The position numbers and the translations under genes were made by a program. This document shows positions 1 through 8,114 of a stretch of 64,000 nt of DNA, piece by piece. How positions within the stretch are numbered: the first letter of the stretch is position 1; every line of letters starts with the position of its first letter. The stretch is taken from contig NZ_FOAB01000004.1 in assembly GCF_900109375.1 (NCBI RefSeq), forward strand, positions 434,001 through 498,000, in the 5' to 3' direction. The notes below the pieces were generated by a model that did no database searches, was not told the DNA's origin, and saw nothing but the letters and a program-made list of their open reading frames with translations. The DNA comes from Aquimarina amphilecti. GTDB lineage: Bacteria; Bacteroidota; Bacteroidia; Flavobacteriales; Flavobacteriaceae.

Positions 1-317
1 ATTACATGAAAACCATGTTCTAAAGCCATTTTTGTAGGTGGAAAGTGCATATGATTTGGAGTAACAATGGATACAAAATCCATTCGTTCTTCTTCTGAAA
101 GTTTAGTTTCTCCAATGATCATTTCTTCAAAATTACCATATACTCTTTTATTTGATATTCCTAGTTCTTTTCCCGAGATAAGGCTTTTTTCTTTACTTGA
201 AGAAAAAGCTCCACAAACTAATTCAATCATCCCATCAATGCTAGCTGCTTTTCGATGAACATCACCAATAAATGATCCGGTGCCACCACCGACCATTCCC
301 ATTTTAAGTTTGGACAT
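1..317 (-). CDS. Gfo/Idh/MocA-family oxidoreductase, N-terminal part (cut by window edge)
   Basis: Reading leftwards from an ATG at 315-317, the frame stays open to base 1, so only about 105 residues are visible. The start has a Rossmann fingerprint (GMVGGGTGSFIGDVHR), and the segment SIVTPNHMH about 90 residues in matches the second conserved strand of NAD(P)-dependent Gfo/Idh/MocA enzymes. It starts 2 nt after the permease stop codon, so it is the last visible gene of the minus-strand sugar operon. Family members oxidise or reduce sugar hydroxyl/keto groups. With the GMC dehydrogenase and TIM-barrel genes upstream, a role in keto-sugar interconversion is plausible. No signal peptide is seen, so it is probably cytoplasmic. 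The C-terminal substrate domain lies outside the window. Confidence 0.85.
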   Translation of the reverse strand, partial: MSKLKMGMVGGGTGSFIGDVHRKAASIDGMIELVCGAFSSSKEKSLISGKELGISNKRVYGNFEEMIIGETKLSEEERMDFVSIVTPNHMHFPPTKMALEHGFHV

Positions 318-319
318 AA

Positions 320-1552
320 TTAGCTTTCTTTATATTCTATTTTTTCATTTTTGAAGAAGACAGCAAATAATATCATTACTGCAGCAGCAAAAATAGCTGG
401 GAATATCCAAATGCTATTCCAATTATGTTGCCCTTCAGAAATTAAGTTTGTATCTGTAATTTTTCCTGCGACATAAAATCCAATTAACATCCCTAATCCA
501 TAGGTTGCTAAAGTAATCAGACCTTGTGCAGCACTTTTGAACTTTGCTCCAGCTTTAGAATCGGTATAAATCTGTCCTGAAACGAAAAAGAAGTCATAAC
601 AAATACCGTGTAAAGCAATACCCACTATAAGCATAAAGGCTAGCTCTCCTGAATTGCCATAGGCAAATAATAAATATCTAACTGTCCAAGCTAACATTCC
701 TACTAATATTGTTTTTTTGAACCCAAATTTCTTAAAGAAAAAGGGAAGGAGTAGCATGAAAAGAACTTCAGATATTTGACCAATCGTCATTTTTGCAGCT
801 GGGTTTGCCACACCTATTTCTCCTAAAAATTGTCCAGCATGCTGATAGTAAAATGCAAGAGGAATACATATGAGTATAGATGCTAAGAAAAAGATTAAGA
901 AGTTTTTATCTTTTAAAAGTTTTATTGCATCTAACCCTAAAATATCAGAAATGGTTACTTTTTGATCTTTACCAACTTTAGGAGGTGTTTTAGGTAAAGT
1001 AAAACTAAATATACCCAAGATAGCAGAAGCTATAGCAGTCATTAGAAAGGTGTTTTTCAGCATCCCATTAGCAACCCCTTCTGTAGAATCCCAATGAAAA
1101 ACATAGCTAATCACAAGTCCTGCAATGATCCATCCTATAGTTCCAAAAACTCGTACAAATGAAAACTGCTTTGCCGGATCTGTCATTTGATTAAAAGATA
1201 CAGAGTTTACTAGAGCAAGTGTTGGCATATAGGCAATCATATACCCTAATACATATGGATAGAAAACAGAAAAATCCGTAGCATTTGCCATTTGATACAT
1301 TAAGACTGCTCCGATAAGATGTAATACTCCTAAGATGCGTTCTGCATTAAAAAATCGATCAGCAATAAGCCCAATGATAAACGGAGCAATAATAGCTCCC
1401 CAAGATTGTGTAGAATATGCCATAGCTATTTCTCCGCCACTTGTATTTAAAGAATTTGGTAAATAAATACCCATGGTTACAAACCAGCCACCCCAAATAA
1501 AGAATTCTAAGAACATTAGTAAGGATAACTGAAACTGAATAAATTTATTCAT
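320..1552 (-). CDS. MFS permease of the nucleoside:H+ symporter (NupG-like) family
   Basis: A 410-residue protein with about twelve hydrophobic segments, the usual MFS length. The first helix (MFLEFFIWGGWFVTMG) and the cytoplasmic loop after helix 2 (GLIADRFF, about residues 61-68) match the NupG/Nuc_H_symport branch. The central loop around residue 190 (KTPPKVGKDQK) separates the two six-helix halves. Bacteroidota paralogues annotated as nucleoside permeases are often found in sugar or glycoside operons. Given the neighbouring dehydrogenase and isomerase genes, I infer it imports a sugar, sugar derivative or nucleoside through the inner membrane. It lies 13 nt downstream of the TIM-barrel lipoprotein gene and 2 nt upstream of the Gfo/Idh gene, consistent with one transcript. 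The substrate cannot be read from the sequence. Confidence 0.85.
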   Translation of the reverse strand: MNKFIQFQLSLLMFLEFFIWGGWFVTMGIYLPNSLNTSGGEIAMAYSTQSWGAIIAPFIIGLIADRFFNAERILGVLHLIGAVLMYQMANATDFSVFYPYVLGYMIAYMPTLALVNSVSFNQMTDPAKQFSFVRVFGTIGWIIAGLVISYVFHWDSTEGVANGMLKNTFLMTAIASAILGIFSFTLPKTPPKVGKDQKVTISDILGLDAIKLLKDKNFLIFFLASILICIPLAFYYQHAGQFLGEIGVANPAAKMTIGQISEVLFMLLLPFFFKKFGFKKTILVGMLAWTVRYLLFAYGNSGELAFMLIVGIALHGICYDFFFVSGQIYTDSKAGAKFKSAAQGLITLATYGLGMLIGFYVAGKITDTNLISEGQHNWNSIWIFPAIFAAAVMILFAVFFKNEKIEYKES

Positions 1553-1565
1553 AGTTAATAGTTGG

Positions 1566-2552
1566 TTAATTTAGTTGTTTAGAAAGGTTGATTAATAAAT
1601 CACGTGTAGCGATAATTCCATCAATTTCACTTAATCGGTCACCTTCATATTCTACTCCAATATAACCTTGATATCCTGATGCTTTTACAATCTCTAACAT
1701 TTTTTTGTAGTCTATGGTAGTTTCATTTCCATTTTCATCAAAATCATAAGATTTGGCACTTACCCCTTTTGCAAATGGCATTAATTCTTCTGTCCCTTTG
1801 TATTTAGGATATTCTTTAACACATTTAGCACCCCATCGTTCGCCTCCTTCGCGTTCTAAACAAAAATTACCAAAATCTGGTAATGTACCGCAATTTGGTT
1901 TGTTAACATTTCGCATTACTTCTGCAAGTAAAGAACCATTAGAAGAAAGATATCCGTGATTTTCTACAATTACATTGATACTTTTAGTAGCTGCATATTC
2001 TGATAATTTAGTTAATCCGTCTGTTGCCACTTTTACCCATTTTTCCGGATCATTTGTGCCGAATAAATTAACTCGTATCGAGTGACATCCTAAAAATTGA
2101 GCAGCATCTACCCATTTCTGATGATTCTCCACAGTTTGATTTCGTTCTTTTTCATCAATAACTGCCAAATCTCCTTCACCATCTACCATAATCAAAAGAT
2201 TCTGTACATTGTGTTTATTACTTTCTGATTTTAAAGAGTCCAGAAGTTGTTGTAGGGCTAGTTTAGGATCTTTAGCATCCTTGTAGGAATATAATTGGCT
2301 AACATATTCTACTCCAGAAAAACCTAATTCTTTTGCTTTCTTGGCAAAATCCATTGGATCTAGTTTACCGGATTGTATTTCTTTATGAAGTGACCATTGT
2401 GCTAGCGATAATTCGAAAAAAGGTACTGATTCTTTGGGTTCTTCTATGATTTTTTCTTCTTCTTGTTCTATTGTTGTATTTTCTTTAGTAGTTTTCTTAC
2501 AGGAACTAATGATTAGCAAGCATAAAAGCCCTTTGAAGATGGTTTTGTACAT
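1566..2552 (-). CDS. TIM-barrel sugar isomerase/epimerase-like lipoprotein (AP_endonuc_2 fold)
   Basis: A start at 2552 is chosen over one 48 nt further upstream because it gives a clean lipoprotein signal (hydrophobic run, then ISSC with Cys18 and KKTTKEN) and leaves a 25-nt gap to the upstream gene instead of an overlap. The 328-residue product has the xylose-isomerase-like TIM-barrel fold. Acidic residues of the metal site appear in VIVENHGY, LPDFGNFC and IGVEYEGD. Members act as sugar-phosphate isomerases/epimerases or, in 3-keto-glycoside operons, on keto-sugars. The lipid anchor places this one on the periplasmic side of a membrane, so it would act on the product of the periplasmic GMC dehydrogenase. 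That substrate link is inference. The role in the pathway is otherwise unknown. Confidence 0.82.
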   Translation of the reverse strand: MYKTIFKGLLCLLIISSCKKTTKENTTIEQEEEKIIEEPKESVPFFELSLAQWSLHKEIQSGKLDPMDFAKKAKELGFSGVEYVSQLYSYKDAKDPKLALQQLLDSLKSESNKHNVQNLLIMVDGEGDLAVIDEKERNQTVENHQKWVDAAQFLGCHSIRVNLFGTNDPEKWVKVATDGLTKLSEYAATKSINVIVENHGYLSSNGSLLAEVMRNVNKPNCGTLPDFGNFCLEREGGERWGAKCVKEYPKYKGTEELMPFAKGVSAKSYDFDENGNETTIDYKKMLEIVKASGYQGYIGVEYEGDRLSEIDGIIATRDLLINLSKQLN

Positions 2553-2577
2553 AATTTTAAGTTTAGTTAGGTGATTT

Positions 2578-3216
2578 TTATAAAGCCCAGTCTTTTCCAC
2601 CGGTTAGGTTTTCTACAGAATCGCAGCCAATATATTCTCCCGGTACAGGCAGATAGTTAAGTACATTTTCTGCAATCTCTTTTGATGTTTTAAATCCATA
2701 AATAGATAGATCTCTGACAGAAGAAAGGAAAGTAAAAGATATTGCTTCTTTAGATACTTTTTCTAAATCTTTTGGAGTTTTTACTTTAGCCATTTCTTCC
2801 CAGTATTCTTTTCGCTTTTCTTTAGAAATTTTTAAATATTTAGCTAGCAATGCATCATATTCTTCTAGGGTTACATCGTCAATACTTTTTTCTTGATTAA
2901 CACCGAGTTCATCTAAGATAACTCCTGCACCGTATTTAAACATTTGTGCTTCCTCAACTTCTTCAACACTTTGGTTGATAAATTTATCAATAAACATTGG
3001 TACATGTAATGATTTTGCACCAGGTATATTCGTTTCCGGAAGAATAAGATCTACAATTTGTTCTAAGGCTTTCCCTTCATCTATTGATATAAGTTCTGGT
3101 GTCCAGTCTAAAACATATTCTTTTTGACAACTTTGTAATAGACTTAATACTGCAGGTGTAACAGCGATATATCCAGCTGATAAACCTATGTTTTTTAATG
3201 CTTCTCTTCTGTTCAT
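2578..3216 (-). CDS. Gluconate 2-dehydrogenase subunit 3-like protein, Tat-type signal
   Basis: The start at 3216 (MNRREALKNIG) is preferred because it puts a twin-arginine motif and hydrophobic stretch at the N-terminus and avoids overlap with the GMC gene, whose stop is 10 nt upstream. The 212-residue product has the length and helical character of the gluconate_2-dh3 family. This family is the small subunit that helps export and assemble membrane-bound FAD dehydrogenases. LLQSC just after the hydrophobic segment may be a lipobox. The adjacent GMC protein has no signal peptide of its own, so the usual model applies: the large subunit is carried across folded with this Tat-bearing partner. 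That model is known from related gluconate and glucoside dehydrogenases. Its use here is inferred. Confidence 0.82.
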   Translation of the reverse strand: MNRREALKNIGLSAGYIAVTPAVLSLLQSCQKEYVLDWTPELISIDEGKALEQIVDLILPETNIPGAKSLHVPMFIDKFINQSVEEVEEAQMFKYGAGVILDELGVNQEKSIDDVTLEEYDALLAKYLKISKEKRKEYWEEMAKVKTPKDLEKVSKEAISFTFLSSVRDLSIYGFKTSKEIAENVLNYLPVPGEYIGCDSVENLTGGKDWAL

Positions 3217-3226
3217 AGTACTAAGA

Positions 3227-4918
3227 TTAAGCGTTGTTTTTAATTTGTTTTGCTGCATGATCTGCTGCTCTTGCTGTAAAAGCCATATAAGTCAATGATG
3301 GGTTTACACAACTAGCAGAAGTCATAAACGCTCCATCGGTAACATATACATTTGGTACAGCATGGACTTGATTATTAGCATTTAGGACTGATGTTTTAGG
3401 ATCTTTACCCATTCTCGCAGTTCCCATTTCGTGAATACCTAAGCCAGGAGCTCCAATATCATCCCAAGGTTGTATGTCTGTAAACCCTGCTTTAGTAAGC
3501 ATATCCATAGCTTGTTTTATCATGTCTTTTCGCATTTCGAGCTCATTTTCTTTAAACTCTGCGTCAAATGTGATTGTTGGTAATCCCCACTCATCCAGTG
3601 TATTATAATCCAAACTCATTTTGTTTTCATGATATGGTAGACATTCTCCAAATCCCATAAGACCAACTCGCCAACCTCCAGGTTCTAAGATTTTCTCTTT
3701 TAATTCTTTTCCATATCCAAGTTCAGCAATAGTTTCTTCCCAATTAGAACGACTAGCACCTCCTTGATAGCCATATCCACGTTTAAAATTCTTTTGGTCA
3801 GTTTCTCCTCCAATATTTCTAAAACGAGGAATATAAATTCCATTAGGTCGTCGTCCTTTAAAATATTTGTCTTTAAAGCCGTCATATTTTCCAAAAGCTC
3901 CTGCTTTAAAGTGGTGATCCATAATATTATGCCCTAATTCTCCAGAGTCATTACCCATACCATTTGGAAAACGCTCAGATTTTGATTGCATTAGAATACT
4001 TGCTGAGGCAATGGCTGAAGCACATAAGAAAATTACCTTAGCCGTAAATTGCATTTTTTCTTTGGTGAGTGTATCAATTACTTCTACGCCAGTTGCCTTC
4101 CCAGTCTTATCATCATATAAAACTTGATGAACAATAGAATTAGGACGTAAAGTCATATTTCCAGTTCTCTCTGCTGCAGGAAGGGTAGAGGAGTTACTAC
4201 TGAAATAAGCTCCAAAAGGACAACCTCTCATACATCGATTACGGTACTGGCAATTCATCCTTCCTTCAAATGTTTTGGTTCCGGTAATATGTGCAGTTCT
4301 TCCAATAGTTAGAAGTCGATCTTCATAATTTTCAGCAATATTCTTTTTTAAGTGATCTTCTACACAATTTAATTCCATAGGAGGTAGAAATTGTCCGTCC
4401 GGTAATTGTTCTAATCCAAGTTTTTCTCCACTGACACCAATAAATTCTTCTACTTTATCGTACCATGGAGCTATATCCTTATATCGTACTGGCCAATCGA
4501 CAGCGATTCCATCTTTTTTATTTGCGTCAAAATCAAAATCACATAGTCTATAACTTTGTCTTCCCCACATCAAAGATCGACCACCCACGTGATAGCCTCT
4601 TATCCAATCAAAACGTTTTGTTTCATTATAAGGATGTTTTAGATCATTAACAAAGAAATGACGATGCGCCTTATCAGTTACATAACCTGTTCGATGTTGT
4701 TTAGGTTGTTCAGCAATTTCTGATCTTGAAGGTTCACCTTTTAATTCATAATCCCAAGGATCGTCATTGGCAGTAGTATAATCATCGATATGTGTGACCA
4801 TACGACCACGTTCTAATACCAAAGTTTTAAGTCCTTTCTCACAAAGCTCTTTGGCAGCCCAGCCACCACTAATTCCTGTTCCTACGACAATTGCGTCATA
4901 TTGAGGTTCTTGTTCCAT
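3227..4918 (-). CDS. GMC-family FAD-dependent sugar/alcohol dehydrogenase, large subunit
   Basis: A 563-residue GMC oxidoreductase. The FAD-binding GxGxxGG is at residues 13-19 (VVGTGISGGW), with the ribose-binding Glu36 after VLVLE-type strand 2. The HVGGRSLMWGR segment is at 110-120, and the C-terminal HEMGTARMG (His496) and NPSLTYMA (Asn539) are where GMC enzymes of the pyranose-oxidase type carry the catalytic His/Asn pair. A Cys cluster (C223, C229, C233; RCMRGCPFGA) is typical of gluconate/2-keto-gluconate and glucoside-3-dehydrogenase subunits. It is the first gene of the minus-strand operon and is followed at 10 nt by its subunit-3 partner. The likely reaction is oxidation of a sugar hydroxyl at the periplasmic face, with electrons passed to the respiratory chain. 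No cytochrome c subunit is visible in the window. Confidence 0.88.
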   Translation of the reverse strand: MEQEPQYDAIVVGTGISGGWAAKELCEKGLKTLVLERGRMVTHIDDYTTANDDPWDYELKGEPSRSEIAEQPKQHRTGYVTDKAHRHFFVNDLKHPYNETKRFDWIRGYHVGGRSLMWGRQSYRLCDFDFDANKKDGIAVDWPVRYKDIAPWYDKVEEFIGVSGEKLGLEQLPDGQFLPPMELNCVEDHLKKNIAENYEDRLLTIGRTAHITGTKTFEGRMNCQYRNRCMRGCPFGAYFSSNSSTLPAAERTGNMTLRPNSIVHQVLYDDKTGKATGVEVIDTLTKEKMQFTAKVIFLCASAIASASILMQSKSERFPNGMGNDSGELGHNIMDHHFKAGAFGKYDGFKDKYFKGRRPNGIYIPRFRNIGGETDQKNFKRGYGYQGGASRSNWEETIAELGYGKELKEKILEPGGWRVGLMGFGECLPYHENKMSLDYNTLDEWGLPTITFDAEFKENELEMRKDMIKQAMDMLTKAGFTDIQPWDDIGAPGLGIHEMGTARMGKDPKTSVLNANNQVHAVPNVYVTDGAFMTSASCVNPSLTYMAFTARAADHAAKQIKNNA

Positions 4919-5252
4919 ACTTTTTTTGATGTTTACAGACAGTCTATAATTAAAATGATAACGAGCATATCTATATAGTATAGAAATCTCATTATAGTTC
5001 TATTAATTTAATACAACATGAATAGGCTTTTATAAGCACTATTGTAAGCTCTGATAGTAGTTTTGTTTGTCTGTTTTCTTCTTGTTCTGGAAGAAAGGTG
5101 TTTTTTCAACTATAATTATATGAATTAACAGTTGTAGAAATAGAATAAATCTAATTTCGGTTCTAATATAAGAAGTTTGTTTGCTTTTTAACAATACAAT
5201 TAACAAATCATTAATTAAATTAGTGATTCATTAAAAAAATAATTCAAGCCTA
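4919..5252. promoter_or_regulatory. Divergent intergenic region between sugar operon and Hyi-like gene
   Basis: This 334-bp AT-rich gap separates the minus-strand GMC operon from the plus-strand Hyi-like gene, so it must hold promoters for both. I could not find a convincing TTTG plus TAnnTTTG pair at the expected spacing for either direction. A TAGTTTTG match at 5058-5065 (plus) lacks a properly placed upstream TTTG. No ORF or strong hairpin is seen. The assignment rests on position only. Confidence 0.4.
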
Positions 5253-6143
5253 ATGTCAAAAGTAAATAGAAGAAAAGCTATTAGAAACTTATCAATGGGT
5301 ATAGGTGCTATTGGTTTTGGAGGTACAGTATTTTCTCAGTCTGTTTCAAAGAATATTTTGAATTCATTTCGGGATGGTTTAAAAGGAAACATAAATCATG
5401 CTGTGTGCAGATGGTGTTACAGGAATATAGAATTGGAAGAATTTGCAGAAAAATCAAGTGATATAGGTATAAAAGCTATTGATCTTTTGAAACCGAATGA
5501 ATGGGAAATTGTCATAAAAAATGGATTAAACTGTTCTCTAGCGACAGATACTTTTGCTAGTATTACACAAGGATTTAATAGCATAAAAAATCATTCAGAA
5601 CTTCAGAAAAATTATTTTAATCTTATTTCGAAAGCATCATACTCAGGAATTAAGCAGGTTATTGTGTTTTCCGGAAATCGAAATGGTATAACTGATGCTA
5701 TTGGTTTGGAGAATTGCGCTAAAGGATTAGCACCTTTGGTAAAACATGCAGAAAAGAATGATGTTACTTTAGTAATGGAATTACTTAACAGTAAAGTAGA
5801 TCATACAGATTATCAATGTGATCATACTCCTTGGGGAGTTCAACTAGTTGATAAAATCGGTTCTAACAATTTTAAATTACTCTATGATATTTACCATATG
5901 CAAATTATGGAGGGTGACATCATTGCTACTATTAATAAATATAAAGATTATATAGCACATTATCATACAGGAGGTGTCCCTGGCAGGCATGAGATTAATC
6001 ACACCCAAGAACTTAATTACCCAGCTATCATGAAAACTATTGTAACGAATGGATTTACTGGTTATGTAGCGCAAGAGTTTATTCCTACCTATGAGGATAG
6101 TTTAGAATCTCTAAAAGAAGGAATCATAATATGTGATGTGTAA
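5253..6143 (+). CDS. Hydroxypyruvate isomerase-like TIM-barrel protein with Tat-like leader
   Basis: A 296-residue protein starting MSKVNRRKAIRNLSMG, a twin-arginine-like leader followed by a glycine-rich hydrophobic stretch to about residue 30. The rest is the Hyi branch of the xylose-isomerase-like TIM barrel. Likely metal ligands are Glu176 (VMELLNS), Asp212 (LLYDIYHMQ), His238 (HYHTGG) and Glu275 (AQEFIP), and PGRHEIN is a Hyi-family signature. Hyi itself interconverts hydroxypyruvate and tartronate semialdehyde. The exported versions in Bacteroidota have unknown substrates and usually sit with Gfo/Idh and GMC genes, as here (divergent from such an operon). It ends 2 bp before the convergent gene at 6146. 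I infer a periplasmic keto-sugar or keto-acid role. Confidence 0.8.
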   Translation: MSKVNRRKAIRNLSMGIGAIGFGGTVFSQSVSKNILNSFRDGLKGNINHAVCRWCYRNIELEEFAEKSSDIGIKAIDLLKPNEWEIVIKNGLNCSLATDTFASITQGFNSIKNHSELQKNYFNLISKASYSGIKQVIVFSGNRNGITDAIGLENCAKGLAPLVKHAEKNDVTLVMELLNSKVDHTDYQCDHTPWGVQLVDKIGSNNFKLLYDIYHMQIMEGDIIATINKYKDYIAHYHTGGVPGRHEINHTQELNYPAIMKTIVTNGFTGYVAQEFIPTYEDSLESLKEGIIICDV

Positions 6144-6145
6144 CT

Positions 6146-6502
6146 TTAAGGGATCATAGTTTTTAAGTCCTGAATTACATTGATATTATGCCTTAGAAAG
6201 GCAAAAAGAATAAATAAAATAATGATTGCCACGGTAAAACCCAGCAAATTACCATTTTTACTACTTGATACTTTTTTAGATGTTTTTAAATAGGCTTTAG
6301 ACAGTTTTTTAGTGTATTTAGATACCAAAGCAAAAGCTGGAGCAAAAATTAGTACCACAATTAGCATATCTACCAGTACTAGTAGATATCCTTGTTCGTT
6401 AATATGTTTTTTTACATATTTAATTACAAATTCATTAATTAATGCTGCACAAAGTACAGCAATTGCATAGATTGCAAATTTGGTAAGTTGTTTGTTATTC
6501 AT
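6146..6502 (-). CDS. Small membrane protein, about three transmembrane segments
   Basis: A 118-residue protein that I do not recognise as a named family. Hydrophobic segments lie near residues 8-28, 38-58 and 85-105, separated by Lys-rich loops (KYVKKH, KYTKKLSKAYLKTSKKVSSSK). This pattern suggests an inner-membrane protein with cytoplasmic basic loops. It is convergent with the Hyi-like gene (2 bp apart) and lies upstream of the carboxylase operon on the other side, so it looks like a monocistronic housekeeping-type hypothetical. There is no catalytic motif. The ORF has normal composition and an ATG start with a short AT-rich leader. Confidence 0.65.
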   Translation of the reverse strand: MNNKQLTKFAIYAIAVLCAALINEFVIKYVKKHINEQGYLLVLVDMLIVVLIFAPAFALVSKYTKKLSKAYLKTSKKVSSSKNGNLLGFTVAIIILFILFAFLRHNINVIQDLKTMIP

Positions 6503-6569
6503 GGGGACTACATCTATTCTTATAATATCGTAAAAATAGAAAAATGTTATGGATACTGCCTATATTATA

Positions 6570-8111
6570 TTATAGAGGAATATTACCGTGTTTTCTTTTA
6601 GGACGATCAATAGATTTCTTTTCTAACATGCTAAACCCTTTAATAAGTTTTCTCCTAGTATCTTCTGGAAGAATTACTTCATCTATAAACCCTCGCTGTG
6701 CTGCTCTATATGGATTTGCAAATTTATCGGCATATTCAGCTTCCTTTTCTGCAAGTTTTGCTTCAGGGTTATCCGAAGCTTTGATCTCTTTTCTGAAAAT
6801 TATTTCACTTGCACCTTTTGCTCCCATAACAGCTATTTCTGCAGTTGGCCAAGCAAAATTAAGGTCTGCTCCAATATGTTTAGAGTTCATTACATCATAA
6901 GCACCACCATAAGCTTTACGCGTAATCACTGTTACTTTTGGTACCGTTGCTTCACTAAGGGCATATAATAATTTTGCTCCGTGTACTATAATTCCATTCC
7001 ATTCTTGATCTGTCCCAGGTAAGAATCCAGGTACATCAACCAAAACAAGTAAAGGAATGTTGAAACAGTCACAAAAACGTGTGAAACGTGCAGCCTTTTT
7101 AGAACTATTTACATCCAAAACACCTGCTAAAAACATAGGCTGATTGGCTACAATACCAACACTTCTTCCACCAACTCTAGCAAAACCTACAATAATATTC
7201 TCTGCATAATTTTTATGAATTTCATAAAAAGAATCTTCGTCAATTATTCCTTCAATAACCTCATGCATATCATACGGTTTATTCGGATTATCAGGAATAA
7301 TATCAGCCAGAATTTCTCTTTTTTCATCTGCCAACGAATAAGAGATTGTTTCTGGTGTTTCTTGATTATTTTGAGGAAGATAACTCAACAGCTTTTTTAC
7401 ATCTTCTAGACATTCTATATCATTAGATGAAGTAATATGAGCCACTCCTGATTTCGAAGAGTGTGTGCTCGCACCTCCTAATTCTTCTGATGTGACTTCT
7501 TCGTTAGTAACTGTTTTTACAACATTTGGACCAGTTACAAACATATAACTACTATCTTCTACCATGATGGTAAAATCTGTAATAGCAGGAGAGTATACCG
7601 CACCACCAGCACAAGGTCCCATAATTGCAGAAATCTGAGGGATAACACCAGATGCCTGTACATTTTTATGAAAAATATCTGCATATCCACCTAATGATCG
7701 AACTCCTTCCTGAATTCTAGCTCCGCCAGAATCATTTAGACCAATAATTGGAGCTCCAACATTAACAGCAAGATCCATTACTTTACAGATTTTTTCTGCG
7801 TGTGTTTCTGATAAGGCACCTCCAAAAACAGTGAAATCCTGTGCGAAAACATATACCAATCGACCATTAACAGTTCCATAACCTGTAACTACACCATCCC
7901 CATAATAGATTTCTTTTTCCATTCCGAAGTCGGTGGTTCTATGAGTAACAAGAATACCTATTTCTTCAAAAGATCCTTCGTCTAGAAAATAAGCTACACG
8001 TTCTCGCGCGGTTAGTTTTTTCTTTTGATGTTGTTTTTCTATGCGTTGTTCACCACCACCTAAATGCGCTAGATCAATTTTTTCTTGTAAAGTTTTTATT
8101 TTAGAGTTCAT
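6570..8111 (-). CDS. pccB: Acyl-CoA carboxylase carboxyltransferase, beta subunit (propionyl-CoA type)
   Basis: A 513-residue carboxyltransferase with both crotonase-like halves. N-terminal: [18 protein letters not shown] at about 31-48, [15 protein letters not shown] at 128-142 and [12 protein letters not shown] at 165-176. C-terminal: [10 protein letters not shown] at 357-366 and [15 protein letters not shown] at 398-412. Asp406, right after GGAY, matches propionyl-CoA carboxylases; in the Streptomyces enzymes the equivalent residue separates PccB (Asp) from AccB (Ile). The enzyme moves the carboxyl group from biotin to propionyl-CoA, giving methylmalonyl-CoA. It is the last gene of the operon with the biotin carboxylase (3-nt gap) and biotin carrier genes. 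Its substrate call is from that single residue and family resemblance, so another short acyl-CoA is possible. Confidence 0.92.
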   Translation of the reverse strand: MNSKIKTLQEKIDLAHLGGGEQRIEKQHQKKKLTARERVAYFLDEGSFEEIGILVTHRTTDFGMEKEIYYGDGVVTGYGTVNGRLVYVFAQDFTVFGGALSETHAEKICKVMDLAVNVGAPIIGLNDSGGARIQEGVRSLGGYADIFHKNVQASGVIPQISAIMGPCAGGAVYSPAITDFTIMVEDSSYMFVTGPNVVKTVTNEEVTSEELGGASTHSSKSGVAHITSSNDIECLEDVKKLLSYLPQNNQETPETISYSLADEKREILADIIPDNPNKPYDMHEVIEGIIDEDSFYEIHKNYAENIIVGFARVGGRSVGIVANQPMFLAGVLDVNSSKKAARFTRFCDCFNIPLLVLVDVPGFLPGTDQEWNGIIVHGAKLLYALSEATVPKVTVITRKAYGGAYDVMNSKHIGADLNFAWPTAEIAVMGAKGASEIIFRKEIKASDNPEAKLAEKEAEYADKFANPYRAAQRGFIDEVILPEDTRRKLIKGFSMLEKKSIDRPKRKHGNIPL

Positions 8112-8114
8112 ATG

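Noticed and set aside
67..258. Plus-strand ORF of 63 codons
   Set aside because: It is antisense to the Gfo/Idh/MocA gene, which has clear family motifs.
5058..5065. TAGTTTTG as promoter of the Hyi-like gene
   Set aside because: No TTTG at the proper distance upstream and almost 190 bp from the start.
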